Positions 43,781-56,423 are shown, counted from the stretch's first letter. The stretch: DNA of 64,000 nt from Rosa chinensis (GCF_002994745.2 NC_037094.1:39983456-40047455); one strand, 5' to 3'. The notes: generated from the letters alone by a model not told the origin. A program made the numbers and translations.

Positions 43781-45954
43781 TGATAGGAGCAATTTAATGC
43801 GACGTTTTAATTGTTTTTCCCTACATTTTCTGCGCCATTTCCTTGAAAAATCCCTGTTTGGGAAAGTTTCCATTCTTTGATTGGGAAAGTTCCTTATTGT
43901 AGAAAATTTCCATTTCTGTAGTTTCTATTTCTCATTTTTGGCAAGTTTCCATTCTTAGTTTAGGAAAGTTTCTATTTTTCATTTTTAGAAAGTTTCTATT
44001 TTTCATTTTTAGAAAGTTTCTATTTTTCGTTTAAGGAAAGTTTCTATTTTTAGTAATAGTTTCTATTTTCAGGACCTCCAAGCTAAAAAGTGGAAATGAA
44101 TTCACGAATGGAAAGAGGGGCTTGCGAAAATCAAGACGAGCGAATATGAGACGAAAAGGGCCACACAATTGAGCAGAAATGAAGAAATAAGCTTTCCTGT
44201 TCCAACCAGGAAACCCTGCGAAATGGAGGAAGGCTTACCAAGCAAGTTTCCAACGCAACCATGAAAAAGAAATGGAAAAATGAAGTGTCTTGACGTTGGA
44301 GGATGAAAAGGCTTGAAGTTGAAGCAACAAGGCCCAAGAACTCTATGGATTTGAGTTGGATTTTCGGCAAAATGGATGAAGGCCCATGAAAGCCCATGAA
44401 ATTAGGGTTTGTGACGCAAAACCTAAACCCTAGGGATGCTTTGCTGTGAAAACCAAAAGGAAGAGAGAAAGTGGCGTGAAAAATCAAGAAGAAAATAAAA
44501 GATTACGCTAAGAGATTTTCTAGGGTGGAGTTTAAGGAAAGAAATCAAGAAAAGGTTCAAATGGCGTCTAGATGCATTCCTAGAAACCCTAAGGATATTT
44601 TGGCCGAAATATGAGAAGAAAATCAGAAATATATTCAAGGAATTTTGGCAAGAGTATATTAGGGAATCATCTTGGAGTTTTGTGATTGGTTGGATGACAC
44701 ACTAGGGCTTACTTGGCAATTTCTCATTGGTGGAAGCTATGTGGAATTATTAATTTAATTCCTTGGGAAATAAATAGAAAATACACGGCTTGGAGGCCAA
44801 GCATTGCCGTTCCCTATATATACTATGCACCCTAGACGTCTCAATGTCACCACATAATTCAGAAAATTCTCTCTATGCGAAAGCTCTCTCCATTCTCTAG
44901 TTCATCTTCTGCGTTTTCAAGCAAGGGAGGAAGAAGCAAGAAGAAGCAGTGTCATCTCCATCATTCCACCTTGAAACCGTGCCATTTTGAAGCTTGCTTT
45001 CGAGTTTCATTAGTTCATCATTCGAGTTTTACATCACCATCTCCATTCACGGTGTAATTCAACCTTCTTTCTTGTAATCACTTTTGATTCTCCTTGTTTG
45101 ATTTCGTTAAAGATTGTTCTAGTTAACATTGATGTTTGAACAAGGTTTAAATTCTGAAATTTTATGATTGAATGAAGATTTCGATTCTATTTTTGTGATT
45201 CCAACATTGCTTATGTGTGATTGTTCGATTGAATTTGCTTAATTGATATCTCTTGTATGTTAATCTTAACTGGTTCGAAACTTTTAGGGTTTATGTATGA
45301 GTGGTGCTAGATTTAAGAACATGATTCAACTTCTTGTGTTATGAACTTAAATCGAAAGTAGTAAAGGTTTTGGACAAAAATCGAATTCAATTGAAAAGGA
45401 TTGCAATTAGGTGAACTTATTCATACTAAGTTGTACACTTGAGTTGATAGCCTTTCTATATACTTCATGCGTTGAATATGTATGATTGTCTAGCTTTCTA
45501 GAGCTTGAATGCATGTTTGATAGGATTAGTTTTTGTGCTTTCACTTAGATTAATTAGCGTTGAAAGTAAAATATGGGAAATCGTTTGCTTTCTAATGTTT
45601 CACATGATCAACTCCTTTCACATGACTTGGAAGAACAACTATAAGGTTAATTCGAATTTAATCATGAACTTGGTTTTAATCATTGTTTCTTACATTTCAT
45701 TCTTGTATTTGTGTTTTTGTTTGTACTTAATTTTAATTCTTTCTTTTATTTTTCGAAAACCAAACCCTAAAATCCCCCTAAATCGTAAATGATGTTTATA
45801 TTGTGTAAATATTATACTTTATTTTATTTTAATTATTTAAATTGTCTTACATTGACATGTGTACCCTCAATCCCCGGAATAGAACGATCCCTACTTGCTT
45901 ATACTACTAATGATATTTTTAGGGTTAAATTATATGCTTGCTTTGAGCGTATCA
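43781..45954 (+). repeat. 5' LTR of element A
   Basis: 2174 bp, from TGATAGGAGC to TTTGAGCGTATCA, followed at once by ATTTT and the primer site. A TATATATAC box lies near 44815. The TTCCGGGGATTGAGGGT-type block appears here as TCAATCCCCGGAATAG near 45870. Confidence 0.9.
43856..44076 (+). repeat. AGTTTCTATTTTTC minisatellite in the LTR U3
   Basis: About ten imperfect units of about 20-27 bp with GGAAAGTTTC(C/T)ATTTTT cores. The same block, with different copy number, is in the LTRs at 50390-50590 and 31620-31760 (inverted), 35585-35700 (inverted), 54310-54515 and 39470-39530. Confidence 0.75.
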
Positions 45955-45959
45955 ATTTT

Positions 45960-45977
45960 TGGCGCCGTTGCCGGCGA
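45960..45977 (+). other. Primer binding site of element A (tRNA-Asp type)
   Basis: TGGCGCCGTTGCCGGCGA differs at one base from the complement of plant tRNA-Asp(GUC). Confidence 0.85.
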
Positions 45978-46276
45978 TTGAAAAATCACTTGTTGAAGTG
46001 TGAATAATTGTTGGATATATTGTTGATTTCGTAAATATTTTATATGTGCTTATATGTGTTCGAAAAATTTGTTAATATATTACTTAGGTTGTTATTTATA
46101 TTATTGAATACGAATTTTAATTGTGAGTTGTAAATTAAAGAGGAATAGGTGAAGTCGTGTTTATTAATATTGACCTAAACCCTTTATTGGTACCTAGTTC
46201 AGGTCCCTTAAGGTTGAGGGCGGTTTTTATTAATATTCATTGAACTGTCTTCACACTTAGGACCTTTTTCATCTAA

Positions 46277-47281
46277 GTAAGTATAGCTTATGTGGGATGA
46301 TGTCTAGGAAGGGGACAACGTTCATGACAGGTTTTGGATCCAAAAGTGCTTACAAATGGGCCTAAACCACATTGTGGGAGTAGCTCATGCCAAAATGGAT
46401 TCTGCCTCATGTGTTCGCCCTCCCCTACCTGGCCATTTCAGTAAGGTTGCCCAAAGGATGTAGGAGGGACTTTGTGTCTAGACAACTATACTTGGGCCGC
46501 ACGTTCCCATGATTTACCACTTGGAATTTAATTTGATATCAATGATATTTATAACAAAAGAAAATGTTGTGATACACTAAGGTATATTGGATTAAACATA
46601 GTATTGAAAAGGGTAGCTGTTTCAGTCCCATTGCATATCGAGACTCCCTATTCCCGTACCAAAGTGTTGAAATAATTGTAAATAAAAGAAAAGAAAAGAT
46701 AGAATTGTACATGATTTTCGTGAATAGTGAAAAACATGGTTTATGAGAGTATAAATTTTATTATAAGTTTTTTTGACCATAATGGAATAGGTGAAGGACT
46801 TTGTCTTTAACATTAGTCTTGCACCCTTCTCTCTCATGGGGCGCACCTTAGTAGCATAGGGTGTCTAGGTTGATTGGATATGAGAAGTGCTAGCAAAGGG
46901 TCTCGTCCCCTGCTAAACAAGTGAGCTGAGATCCGCCAAAATCATTCCTCTGCTACCTGGCTTTGTGTGAAAAGAGTTACCAAAAGATTGAGGAGGGCGA
47001 CTAGTATTAAGGATTGAGCCCTTGGGCCGCACGTCTAAACTTTGGTTAAGAGCTTATAATGGGATTTAAACTTTTATTAACAATGTCACACTCTAACTAA
47101 AAATTGGGACATATTTGTGACATTTTTTATTGTGTGGAAATTTTGTACATTATACTTCTCTTTATACTTGTAAAAATCGTGAATAGTAAATCATGAATAG
47201 TGACGTTTTTGTATAAATCATTAACTTTTATTTACTTTACTATACAATTTACTAACTTCTTTAATTCTTAATGATATTCAG
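46277..47281 (+). other. Candidate leader intron of element A
   Basis: A donor CTAA|GTAAGTATAG at 46277, a perfect branch-site TACTAAC at 47250-47256 and an acceptor TGATATTCAG ending at 47281 stand just before the gag start. All three are conserved in element B. Splicing would remove a leader of about 1 kb with many ATGs. Two leader modules ending in CTTGGGCCGCACGT lie inside. No transcript is available to prove it. Confidence 0.5.
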
Positions 47282-47291
47282 GATTCCATGA

Positions 47292-48537
47292 ATGACCGAG
47301 TCTTCTAAGCTCCCTACTAAACGAGAAATTGAAGAGAGACTTGCTCGTTTGAAGAATCCTCCACAACTAGAATACAGAAAACCCTCTTCTTCGACATTTA
47401 AGGACTACATATTTAATAAGCAAGGGAAGAGGCTTTTTCCTTCTGAGGAGTCCGTATCACCTAGTGTTTCCTCTAACTCACCTTCACCTCTTTGTTCACC
47501 ACCCCCTGAACAAGAAGAGAACGTTAAGATGGCTTCTATTAGAGAACTCTCTTCATCTGTGGTTCAAGGAGGACCTCCCACAAGTATCGTGTACCCTACC
47601 CCTATTGCAGGGAAGTCTGCAGATTTTGAGTTGAAGAGTGGATTACTTCATAGGCTCCCTATGTTCCATGGTCTTAATATGGAGGACGCCAACAAGCATC
47701 TTCGAGAATTCCAGTCTGTGTGTATCAACATGTTACCACAAGGAGCAGATGAGAATATCCTTAAGATGAAGGCATTCCCCTTCTCTCTAGCTGACCGTGC
47801 CAAAGATTGGCTATATGAGATTCCTTCTGGGCGCATCACATCTTGGGAAACAATGATGAAGGCCTTCCTCGAGAAATACTTCCCAGCTTCCAAGATCATT
47901 ACACTCAAGAAGAAGATAAGTGGAATAAAACAAGCTCAAGATGAATCTTATTCCGCTTATTATGAGAGGTCTCAGTCCTTGATTGCTCAATGTCCTCAAC
48001 ATCAAATGAAGGAAGAAACCTTGCTTACTTGGTTCTATGAAGGTCTCCTACCTCTGGAACGTGACATGTTAGATGCTGCAGCTGGAGGAGCTTTTGTGGA
48101 TAAGTCACCTGCTGAAGGGAGAGCCATGATTGAGAATAGAGCCAAGAATGCCCAACAGTATGAGGGTGTAGGTCTCACAACTCGAAGGGTGAATGAGATT
48201 GGTACCAATTCAGTTATTGAGGAAAGATTGAACAAACTCACCCTTCTCAAGGATCAAGTTGTGAACGCCAAGGGAATATTGCAAGCTTGTGGGGTATGTT
48301 CTATGCAAGGACATGTGACTGATCAATGCCCTCAACTGACAGATAATGGAGGATGGGAATCCTTAAACGCCATTGGAGGGTACCAAGGGAACCATGGGGG
48401 TCCCCCATGTCCAAGATATGATCCTTACTCGAATACCTACAACCCTGGATGGAGGGACCACCCCAACGTCAAGTGGACAAACAATGATCACACTCAGAAT
48501 CCCCTTGGAGGAAACTTTCAACGTCCTCAAGGGCCAC
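47292..48537 (+). CDS. Gag of element A, interrupted by a solo LTR
   Basis: 415 codons up to the insertion. The retrotransposon gag domain lies at about residues 110-270 (around FHGLNMEDANKHLREFQ and AKDWLYEIPSG). The CCHC zinc knuckle CGVCSMQGHVTDQC is near residue 335-348. It is about 95% like gag of element B. The frame runs into the solo LTR for about 12 codons and stops at 48575; the gag tail resumes at 50653. The gag ATG overlaps an out-of-frame ATG four bases upstream. Confidence 0.88.
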
Positions 48538-50652
48538 TGATACGCTCAAAGCAAGCATATAATTTAACCCTATAAATATCATTAGTAGTATAAGCAAGTA
48601 GGTATCGTTCTATTCCGGGGATTGAGGGTACACATGTCATTGTAAGACAATTAAACAATTAAAATAAAAACAAAGTATAATATTTACACATATATACATC
48701 ATTTACAAAATTAAGGGGGAGTTTTAGGTTTTGGTTTTCGAAAATTTAAAGAAAGAATAAAAAGTAAGTATAAACAAAAACACAAATACAAAAATGAAAT
48801 GAAAGAAACAAAGATCAAAACTAAGTTTATAATTGAATTCGATTCAACCCTACAATTGTTCTTCCAAGTCATGAGAAAGAAGTTGATCATGTGAAACATT
48901 TGAAGCAAACGATTTCCCATATTTTACTTTCCTTTACTAATTAATCTAAGTGAAAGCACAAAGATCAATCCTATCAAACATGCAATCAAAGTCTAGAAAG
49001 CTAGCTAATCAAAACATGTTCAACGCAAGAAGCATAGAGAAAGGTTATCAACTTAAGTGCACAACCTAGTATGAAAAAGTTCATCTATTTGCAATCCTCT
49101 TCAATTGAATTCGACTTTTGTCCAAAGCCTTTACTACTTTTGATTTAGGTTCACAAGACTATTAGGTGAATCGTTTACCTAAATATAGCACCAATTACAT
49201 GCATATATCCTAAGTGGGCCACCAAAGAACATAAACATATAAAAGTTTTCTGTAAAGCAAATTCAGTCGAACAAACTCACAAAAGCAACTAAAGAATCAC
49301 AATCATAAGAATCGAAATCTTCATTCAATCATAAAATTTCAGAATTAAAACTTTGTTCAAACATCAATGTCAACTAGAACAATTCCAACGAAATCAAACA
49401 AGGTTACAAAGAAAGAGGTTGAATTACACCGTGAGATGGAGATGGGAATGAAGGATAAAACGTATGGAGTCTTGAATCTCGAAAGCAAGCTTCAAGGTGG
49501 AGAATGGATGATGATGCTCATGGCTTGGTTCTTCTTCTTCTTCTTCCTTGCTTGAAACGTTGAATGCACTAGAGGATGGAGAGAGCTTTTGCGTATATAG
49601 TAATTTCTGAATTATGGGGTCTTTGAGACGTCTAGGGTAGACAGTATATATAGGGAACGGCCAAACTTGGTCTTCAAGCCGTGGATTTTCTGTTATTTTC
49701 CAAGGAATTAAATTAATAACTCCACATAGCTTCCACCAATGAGAAATTGCCAAGTAAGCCCTAGTGTGTCATCCAACCAATCACAAAACTCCTAGATGAT
49801 TCCCTAATATATTCTTGCCGAAATTCCTTGACTATTTCTGATTTTCTTCTTGTAATTCGGCCAAAATACCATTAGGGTTTCTAGGAATGAATCTAGACGC
49901 CATTTGGTCCTTTTCTTGATTTCTTTCCTTAAACTCCACCCTAGAAAATCTCTTGGCGTAAGCTTTTATTTTCCTCTTGATTTTCACGCCATCTTTCTCT
50001 TCTCCCTTTGGTTTTCACGGCAAAGCATCCCTAGGGTTACATCTTTGCGTCACAAACCCTAATTCCATGGGCTTTCATGGGCCTTGATCCATTTTGCCAA
50101 AAATCCAACTCAATTCGTAGGGTTCTTGGGCCTTGTTGCTTCAACTTCAAGCCTTTTCATCCTCCAACGTCAAGAAACTTCATTTTTCCATTTCTTTTTC
50201 ATGGTTGCGTTGGAAACTTGCTTGGTAAGCCTTCCTCCATTTCGCAGGGTTTCCTGGTTGAAACAGGAAAGCTTATTTCTTCATTTCTGTGACCCATTGT
50301 GTCTCATCTTCGCTCGTCTTGATGTTCGCAAGCTCCTCTTTCCATTCGTGAATTCATTTCCACTTTTTAGCTCGGAGGTCCTGAAAATAGAAACTTTCCT
50401 GTTTTGAGAAATAGAAACTTCTAAAAATGAAAAATAGAAACTTACTAAAAATGAAAAATAGAAACTTTCCTAAACTAAGAATGGAAACTTGCCAAAAATG
50501 AGAAATAGAAACTACAGAAATGGAAACTTTCTACAATAAGGAACTTTCCCAATCAAAGAATGGAAACTTTCCCAAACAGGGATTTTTCAAGGAAATGGCG
50601 CAGAAAATGTAGGGAAAAACAGTTAAAACGTCGCATTAAAATGCTCCTATCA
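48538..50652 (-). repeat. Athila-like solo LTR (minus) inside gag of element A
   Basis: 2115 bp, minus-strand ends TGATAGGAGC and TTGAGCGTATCA. Flanks are GCCAC (48533-48537) and CCCAC (50653-50657); the uninterrupted gag of element B reads GGGCCACCATTTC here, so the right copy has one change. It is closely related to the LTRs of A and B. Confidence 0.9.
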
Positions 50653-52258
50653 CCCACCATTTCAAGGACCATCCTTTCAAAGGCCTTATATGCAGAATCA
50701 ACATGCTTCAGGGAGTTCAAATTCAAATCTCAACTATGACAAGATGTTTGAAGCTCTTACCACTTCAACTCAGGCCTTGGTTCAAGGACAACAGACCCAT
50801 ACAAAGGATATTACAGATCTTAAGACGCAAATGGGCCAAGTTGTGGACTTCATGAGCAAGATTCATGAGACTGGGAAACTCCCTAGTAACACCATACGAA
50901 ATCCAAAGGGTAATGTGGAAAATGCATCTGTGGTGACTACTAGGAGTGGAAAGGTGTTAGTGGATCACCCTAAGAAAGCCAAGGAGGCTCAAGTGGTTAT
51001 TGAAGTTGTGGAAGACCAAGACACTATCAAGTTGAACCTTGAGAAGGACCCTGCAACATCCAAGGGAGAAGCTAGGACGTCCTCAAGGAGGAGTAATCGT
51101 GAAAAGGAGGTAGTTAAGGTAAGTGAGAATGTTTCTGCCTTGATTCAGAGGAAACTACCCCACAAATGCAAGGATCCTGGAAGTTTCACCATTCCATGCA
51201 CCATTGGTAACTCAAGGTTTGAGAATGCCATGTTAGACTTAGGGGCGTCTGTGAACGTCATGCCCTATCCTGTTTATGAAACCCTAGGTCAAGGTGAACT
51301 TAAATCTAATAATGTTATCATTCAGTTAGCCGACATGTCTAATGCATACCCTATAGGTTTGTTGGAAGATGTTCTTGGGCAGGTTAATCATCTTTTCTTT
51401 CCAGTTGACTTTTATGTGTTGGAGATGGAGGACTTCCCAGTGAGTTCAACGCCATTACTATTGGGTCGTCCTTTCTTAAGGACGGCCAGGACCAAGATTA
51501 ATGTGTATGATGGCTCTCTCACCATGGAATTCGATGGTGATATTATTGGCTTCAACATATTTGAAGCCATGAGGTATCCTCTTGATGTTCATGATTGTTT
51601 TTCTATTGATATTTTGGACAATCTAGCGCAGGAAATGTTTGATATCATGAATGAGGATACTTTGGTCACCACACTCGAGCAAGGAGTGGGCTACACCAAG
51701 GATGGCGTCACACTCCAAGAGGATGTGCTCAAGGAAACATGTGAGGACAAAATCATTGCAAATGTGTCCTTCCTTGAGGCATCACCCTTTGTAGGTAAGT
51801 CTCCTCCACCCTTGTCCATTCAGTTATCTACTAATAAGACTTTACCTTTAGTGGTCCAGGCACCAGAACTTGAACTTAAACCTCTTCCAAACCACTTGAA
51901 GTATGTCTACTTAGGGGACGAGGAGACTTTACCAGTGATTGTGTCCTCCTCTCTTACTTCTTCCCAAGAGGAAATATTGGTGGAGATGCTAAAGCAACAC
52001 AAGACCGCCATAGGATGGACATTGGCGGATATCAAGGGAATAAGCCCTACCACTTACGTCCATAGGATACTTCTTGAGGAGGGGACAAAACCCACTAGAG
52101 AGGCTCAACGTCGTCTCAACCCTCCAATGATGGTAGTAGTGAAGATTTCGATCTTTTCTTGGCCATGCAGGGTTTTACAGGAGATTTATCAAGGATTTCT
52201 CAAAGATTTCGAGACCTCTATGCCAATTGCTCCAAAAGGATGTGACGTTCACTTTTGA
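50653..52258 (+). pseudogene. Gag tail, protease and start of RT of element A
   Basis: The gag tail resumes (MQNQHASGSSNSN) and leads to the aspartic protease with DLGASVNVMPY (about 51238) and the RT entry region up to RRLNPPMM (about 52135). There the sequence jumps to the end of RT, so the frame is wrong and ends at 52258. Compared with B, about 80 codons between gag and protease are missing in frame. Confidence 0.85.
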
Positions 52259-54080
52259 CAAGGAGTGTCAAGTAGCTTTTGACAAGCTAAAGGAGTTGTT
52301 GACATCTGCCCCTATCATGCTACCTCCAGATTGGTCCTTGCCTTTTGATTTGATGTGTGATGCCTCTGACTATGCAGTTGGAGCTGTTTTGGGGCAAAGG
52401 AAGGACAAACGACCTTATGCCATCTACTATGCCTCAAGGACTCTTAATGATGCACAACTGAACTATTCCACTACAGAGAAAGAGCTCCTTGCAGTTGTTT
52501 TCGCACTTGAAAATTTTCATTCTTACTTACTTGGTACCAAAGTTATTATTTATACTAACCATGCAGCTTTGAAGTACTTGATGACCAAGAAGGAGGCGAA
52601 ACCAAGGCTTATTAGATGGATCCTACTCTTGCAAGAGTTTGACGTGGAAATCAAAGACAAGAAGGGTAGTGAGAACGTGGTAGCGGACCACTTGAGTCAT
52701 TTGGTGCACGCAGAAGACCCTCTCCCTTTGGTGGAGACGTTTCCAGATGAACAACTCTTTGGAATCCAGGTAAGTGAACCATGGTACACAGACATTGTGA
52801 ATTACATTGTTTCTAGAAAGATTCCTAATACCATGTCACGTGCTCATAGAGATAGGCTTAAGAAAACTGTTAAGCAATTTGTTTGGGATGAACCTTATTT
52901 GTGGAAATATTTCTCTGATCAACTGATTAGGAGATGTGTGCCTGAACATGAACATAATGCCATACTTTCTTTTTGCCATTCTAAAGCATGTGGGGGTCAC
53001 TTTAGGTCTAAGAAGTCTGCGTTTAAGGTGTTAGAATCTGGGTTCTATTGGCCAACATTATTTAAGGATGCATACGCCTATTGTTTAACTTGTGATAGAT
53101 ACCAAAGAACCGGAAATCTAAGCTCTAGAGATCAAATGCCTTTATCTAATATCATAATTGTTGAAATATTAGATGTCTGGGGTATAGATTTCATGGGACC
53201 TTTTCCTTCATCTTTTGGATTTCTCTGTATCTTGCTTGCTGCGGATTATGTTTCAAAATGGGTGGAGGCAAAAGCCACTCGAACTAATGACTCTAAAGTT
53301 GTTGCAGATTTTATCAAGTCTAACATCTTTAGCAGGTTTGGCATGCCTAGAGTTCTTATTAGTGATGGTGGTTCCCACTTTTGCAATCGGACGATTGAGG
53401 CTCTCTTGAAGAAATATGATGTGACACATAAGGTTTCTACACCTTATCATCCCCAAACTAGTGGGCAAGCTGAAGTCTCAAATCGTGAGATCAAGGGGAT
53501 ATTGGAGAAAACTGTGAATCCTAATAGGAAGGATTGGTTCTTGCGTTTGGAGGATGCTTTGTGGGCTTACAGAACTGCGTATAAAACTCCCATAGTTATG
53601 TCCCGATATCGAATTGTCTATGGCAAACCTTGCCATTTACCTGTGGAGTTAGAGCACAAAGCTTGGTGGGCTGTGAAGCAGTTTAACATGAATCTAGACG
53701 AGGCTGGGCTACATAGGAAATTGCAATTGCAAGAGTTAGAGGAGATAAGGAATGATGCTTTCGAAAGTGCCAAGATTTACAAAGAAAAGACTAAGGCATT
53801 CCATGATAAGATGATTCGTAGGAAGACTTTTGTTGTGGGACATAAAGTTCTTTTATTCCATTCTCGCCTTAAACTCTTCCCATGTAAGCTTTGTTCTCGT
53901 TGGATTGGACCATTCATTATTACTAATGTGTTTCCTCATGGAGCTGTGCAGATAAAGAGTGAACAAACAAGTAACGAGTTCAAAGTGAATGGCCATCGCC
54001 TAAAGCCTTACTATGAGGCGTTTGTGGAGCATGAAGTGGAGGTTGTACCCCTCCACAACGCCCCCCAACCTGAAGATTGA
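52227..54080 (+). pseudogene. RNase H and integrase part of element A pol
   Basis: 617 open codons. RNase H (around [16 protein letters not shown]) is followed by the integrase zinc finger and core ([40 protein letters not shown]) and C-terminal domain. There is no chromodomain, as expected outside the chromoviruses. Two catalytic or metal positions are changed against B: the RNase H TDH motif reads TNH (near 52557) and the last zinc-finger Cys in CDRCQR is Tyr (near 53100). Confidence 0.88.
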
Positions 54081-54130
54081 ATGGAGGTACAAGTCTAGGC
54101 TGAAAGACTATAAATAATAAGCGCGGCTTG

Positions 54131-54240
54131 TGATACGCTCAAAGCAAGCATATAATTTAACCCTAGAAATATCATTAGTAGTATAAGCAAATAGGGGTCG
54201 TTCTATTCCGGGGATTGAGGGCACACCTGTCAATGCAAGA
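54131..54240 (-). repeat. Short inverted LTR end between elements A and B
   Basis: The 110 bp are the reverse complement of the last 110 bp of the Athila-like LTR (compare 56291-56400), starting TGATACGCTCAAAGC. On the right they meet the start of B's LTR. The simplest reading is a minus-strand LTR inserted in A, then hit by B; its remainder would lie beyond 64000. Confidence 0.8.
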
Positions 54241-56400
54241 TGATAGGAGCATTTTAATGCGACGTTTTAACTGCATTTCCCTATATTTTCTGCGCCATTT
54301 CCTTGAAAAATCTCTGTTTGGGAAAGTTTCCATTCTTTGATTGGGAAAGTTCCTTATTGTAGAAAGTTTCCATTTCTCATTTCTGGCAAGTTCCCATTCT
54401 TAGTTTAGGAAAGTTTCTATTTCTCACTTTTAGTAAGTTTCTATTTTTCATTTTTAAAAAGTTTATATTTTTCGTTTTAGGAAAGTTTCTATTTTCAGTA
54501 ATAGTTTCTATTTCAGGACCTTCGAGCTAAAAAGTGGAAATGAATTCACCAATGGAAAGAGGAGCTTGCGACCATCAAGACGAGCGAATATGAAACGAAA
54601 AGGGCTACACAATTGAGCAGAAATGAAGAAATAAGCTTTCCTGTTCCAACCAGGAAACCCTGCGAAATGGAGGAAGGCTTACCAAGCAAGTTTCCAACGC
54701 AACCATGAAAAAGAAAGGGAAAAATGAAGTGTCTTGACATTGGAGGATGAAAAGGCTTGAAGATGAAGCAACAAGGCCCATGAACTTTATGGATTTGAGT
54801 TGGATTTTCGGCAAAATGGATCAAGTCCCACGAAAGCCCATGGAATTAGGGTTTGTGACGTAAAACCTAAACCCTAGGGATACTTTGCCGTGAAAACCAA
54901 AGGGAGAAGAGAAAGATGGCGTGAAAATCAAGAGGAAAATAAAAGATTACGCCAAGAGATTTTCTAGGGTGGAATTTAAGGAAAGAAATCAAGAAAAGGA
55001 CCAAATGGCGTCTAGATTCATTCCTAGAAACCCTAATGGTATTTTGGCAGAATTACAAGAAGAAAATCAGAAATATATTCAAGGAATTTCGGCAAGAATA
55101 TACTAGGGAATCATCTTGGAGTTTTGTGATTGGTTGGATGACACACTAGGGCTTATTTGGCAATTTCTCATTGGTGGAAGCTATGTGGAATTATTAATTT
55201 AATTCCTTGGAAAATAAACAGAAAATCCACGGCTTGGACACCAAGTTTGGCCGTTCCCTATATATACTCTCTACCCTAGACGTCTCACACAACCTTTTAA
55301 TTCAGAAATTACTTCATACGCGAAAGCTCTCTCCATTCTCTAATTCATCTTCTGCGTTTTCAAGCAAGGAAGGAAGAAGCAAGACCAAGCCGTGCTCATC
55401 TCCATCATTCCACCTTGAAGCCGTGTTCCTTTGAAGCTTGCTTTCGAGTTTCATTAATTCATCATTCGAGTTCTTCATCACCATCTCCATTCACGGTGTA
55501 ATTCAACCTTCTTTCTTGTAATCACTTTTGATTCTCCTTGTTTGATTTCGTTAGAGATTGTTCTAGTTAACATTGATGTTTGAACAAGGTTTATATTCTG
55601 AAAATTTATGATTGAATAAAGAATTTCGATTCCTATGTTGTGATTCCAAAGTTGCTTATGTGTGATTGTTCGATTGAATTTGCTTAATTGATATCTCTTG
55701 TATGTTAATCTTAATTGGTTCGAAACTTTTAGGGTTTATGTATGAGTGGTGCTAGATTTATGAGCATGATTCAACTTTTTGTGTTATGAACTTAAATCGA
55801 AAGTAGTAAAGGTTTTGGACAAAGATCGAATTCAATTGAAAAAGGATTGCAATTAGATGAACTTATTCATACTAAGTTGTACACTTGAGTTGATAGCCTT
55901 TCTATGTGTTTATTGCGTTGAATATGTATGATTGTATAGCTTTCTAGAGCTTGAATGTATGTTTAATAGGATTAGTCTTTGTGCTTTCACTTAGATTAAT
56001 TAGCGTTGAAAGTAAAATATGGGAAATTGTTTGCTTTCTAATGTTTCACATGATCAACTCCTTTCACATGACTTGGAAGAACAATGTAGGGTTCATTCGA
56101 ATTCAATTATAATCTTGGTTTTAATCTTTGTTTCTTACATTTCATTCTTGTATTTGTGTTTTTGTTATTACTTAGTTTTAATCCTTGTTTTTAATTTTCG
56201 AAAACCAAACTCTAAAACCCCCTTTGAATTCGTAAATAATATATATGTGTGTGAATATTATACTTTGTTTTATTTTAATTGTTTAAATTGTCTTACATTG
56301 ACAGGTGTACCCTCAATCCCCGGAATAGAACGATCCCTACTTGCTTATACTACTAATGATATTTCTAGGGTTAAATTATATGCTTGCTTTGAGCGTATCA
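54241..56400 (+). repeat. 5' LTR of element B
   Basis: 2160 bp, TGATAGGAGC to TTTGAGCGTATCA. A TATATATAC box lies near 55258. It is closely related to 43781-45954. Confidence 0.9.
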
Positions 56401-56405
56401 ATTTT

Positions 56406-56423
56406 TGGCGCCGTTGCCGGGGA
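56406..56423 (+). other. Primer binding site of element B (tRNA-Asp type)
   Basis: TGGCGCCGTTGCCGGGGA is an exact complement of the 3' end of plant tRNA-Asp(GUC) as I know it. Confidence 0.88.

Larger units (their letters stand above)
43781..54130 (+). mobile_element. Athila-like element A, defective
   Basis: 5' LTR 43781-45954, tRNA-Asp primer site, leader, gag, protease, RNase H and integrase on the plus strand. A minus-strand solo LTR (48538-50652) interrupts gag. About 690 bp of the RT core is deleted with a frame change near 52140, and about 240 bp is missing between gag and protease (join near 51085). Its post-pol region stops at 54130, where another LTR begins. Its 3' LTR, if present, lies outside the window. 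Confidence 0.85.
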
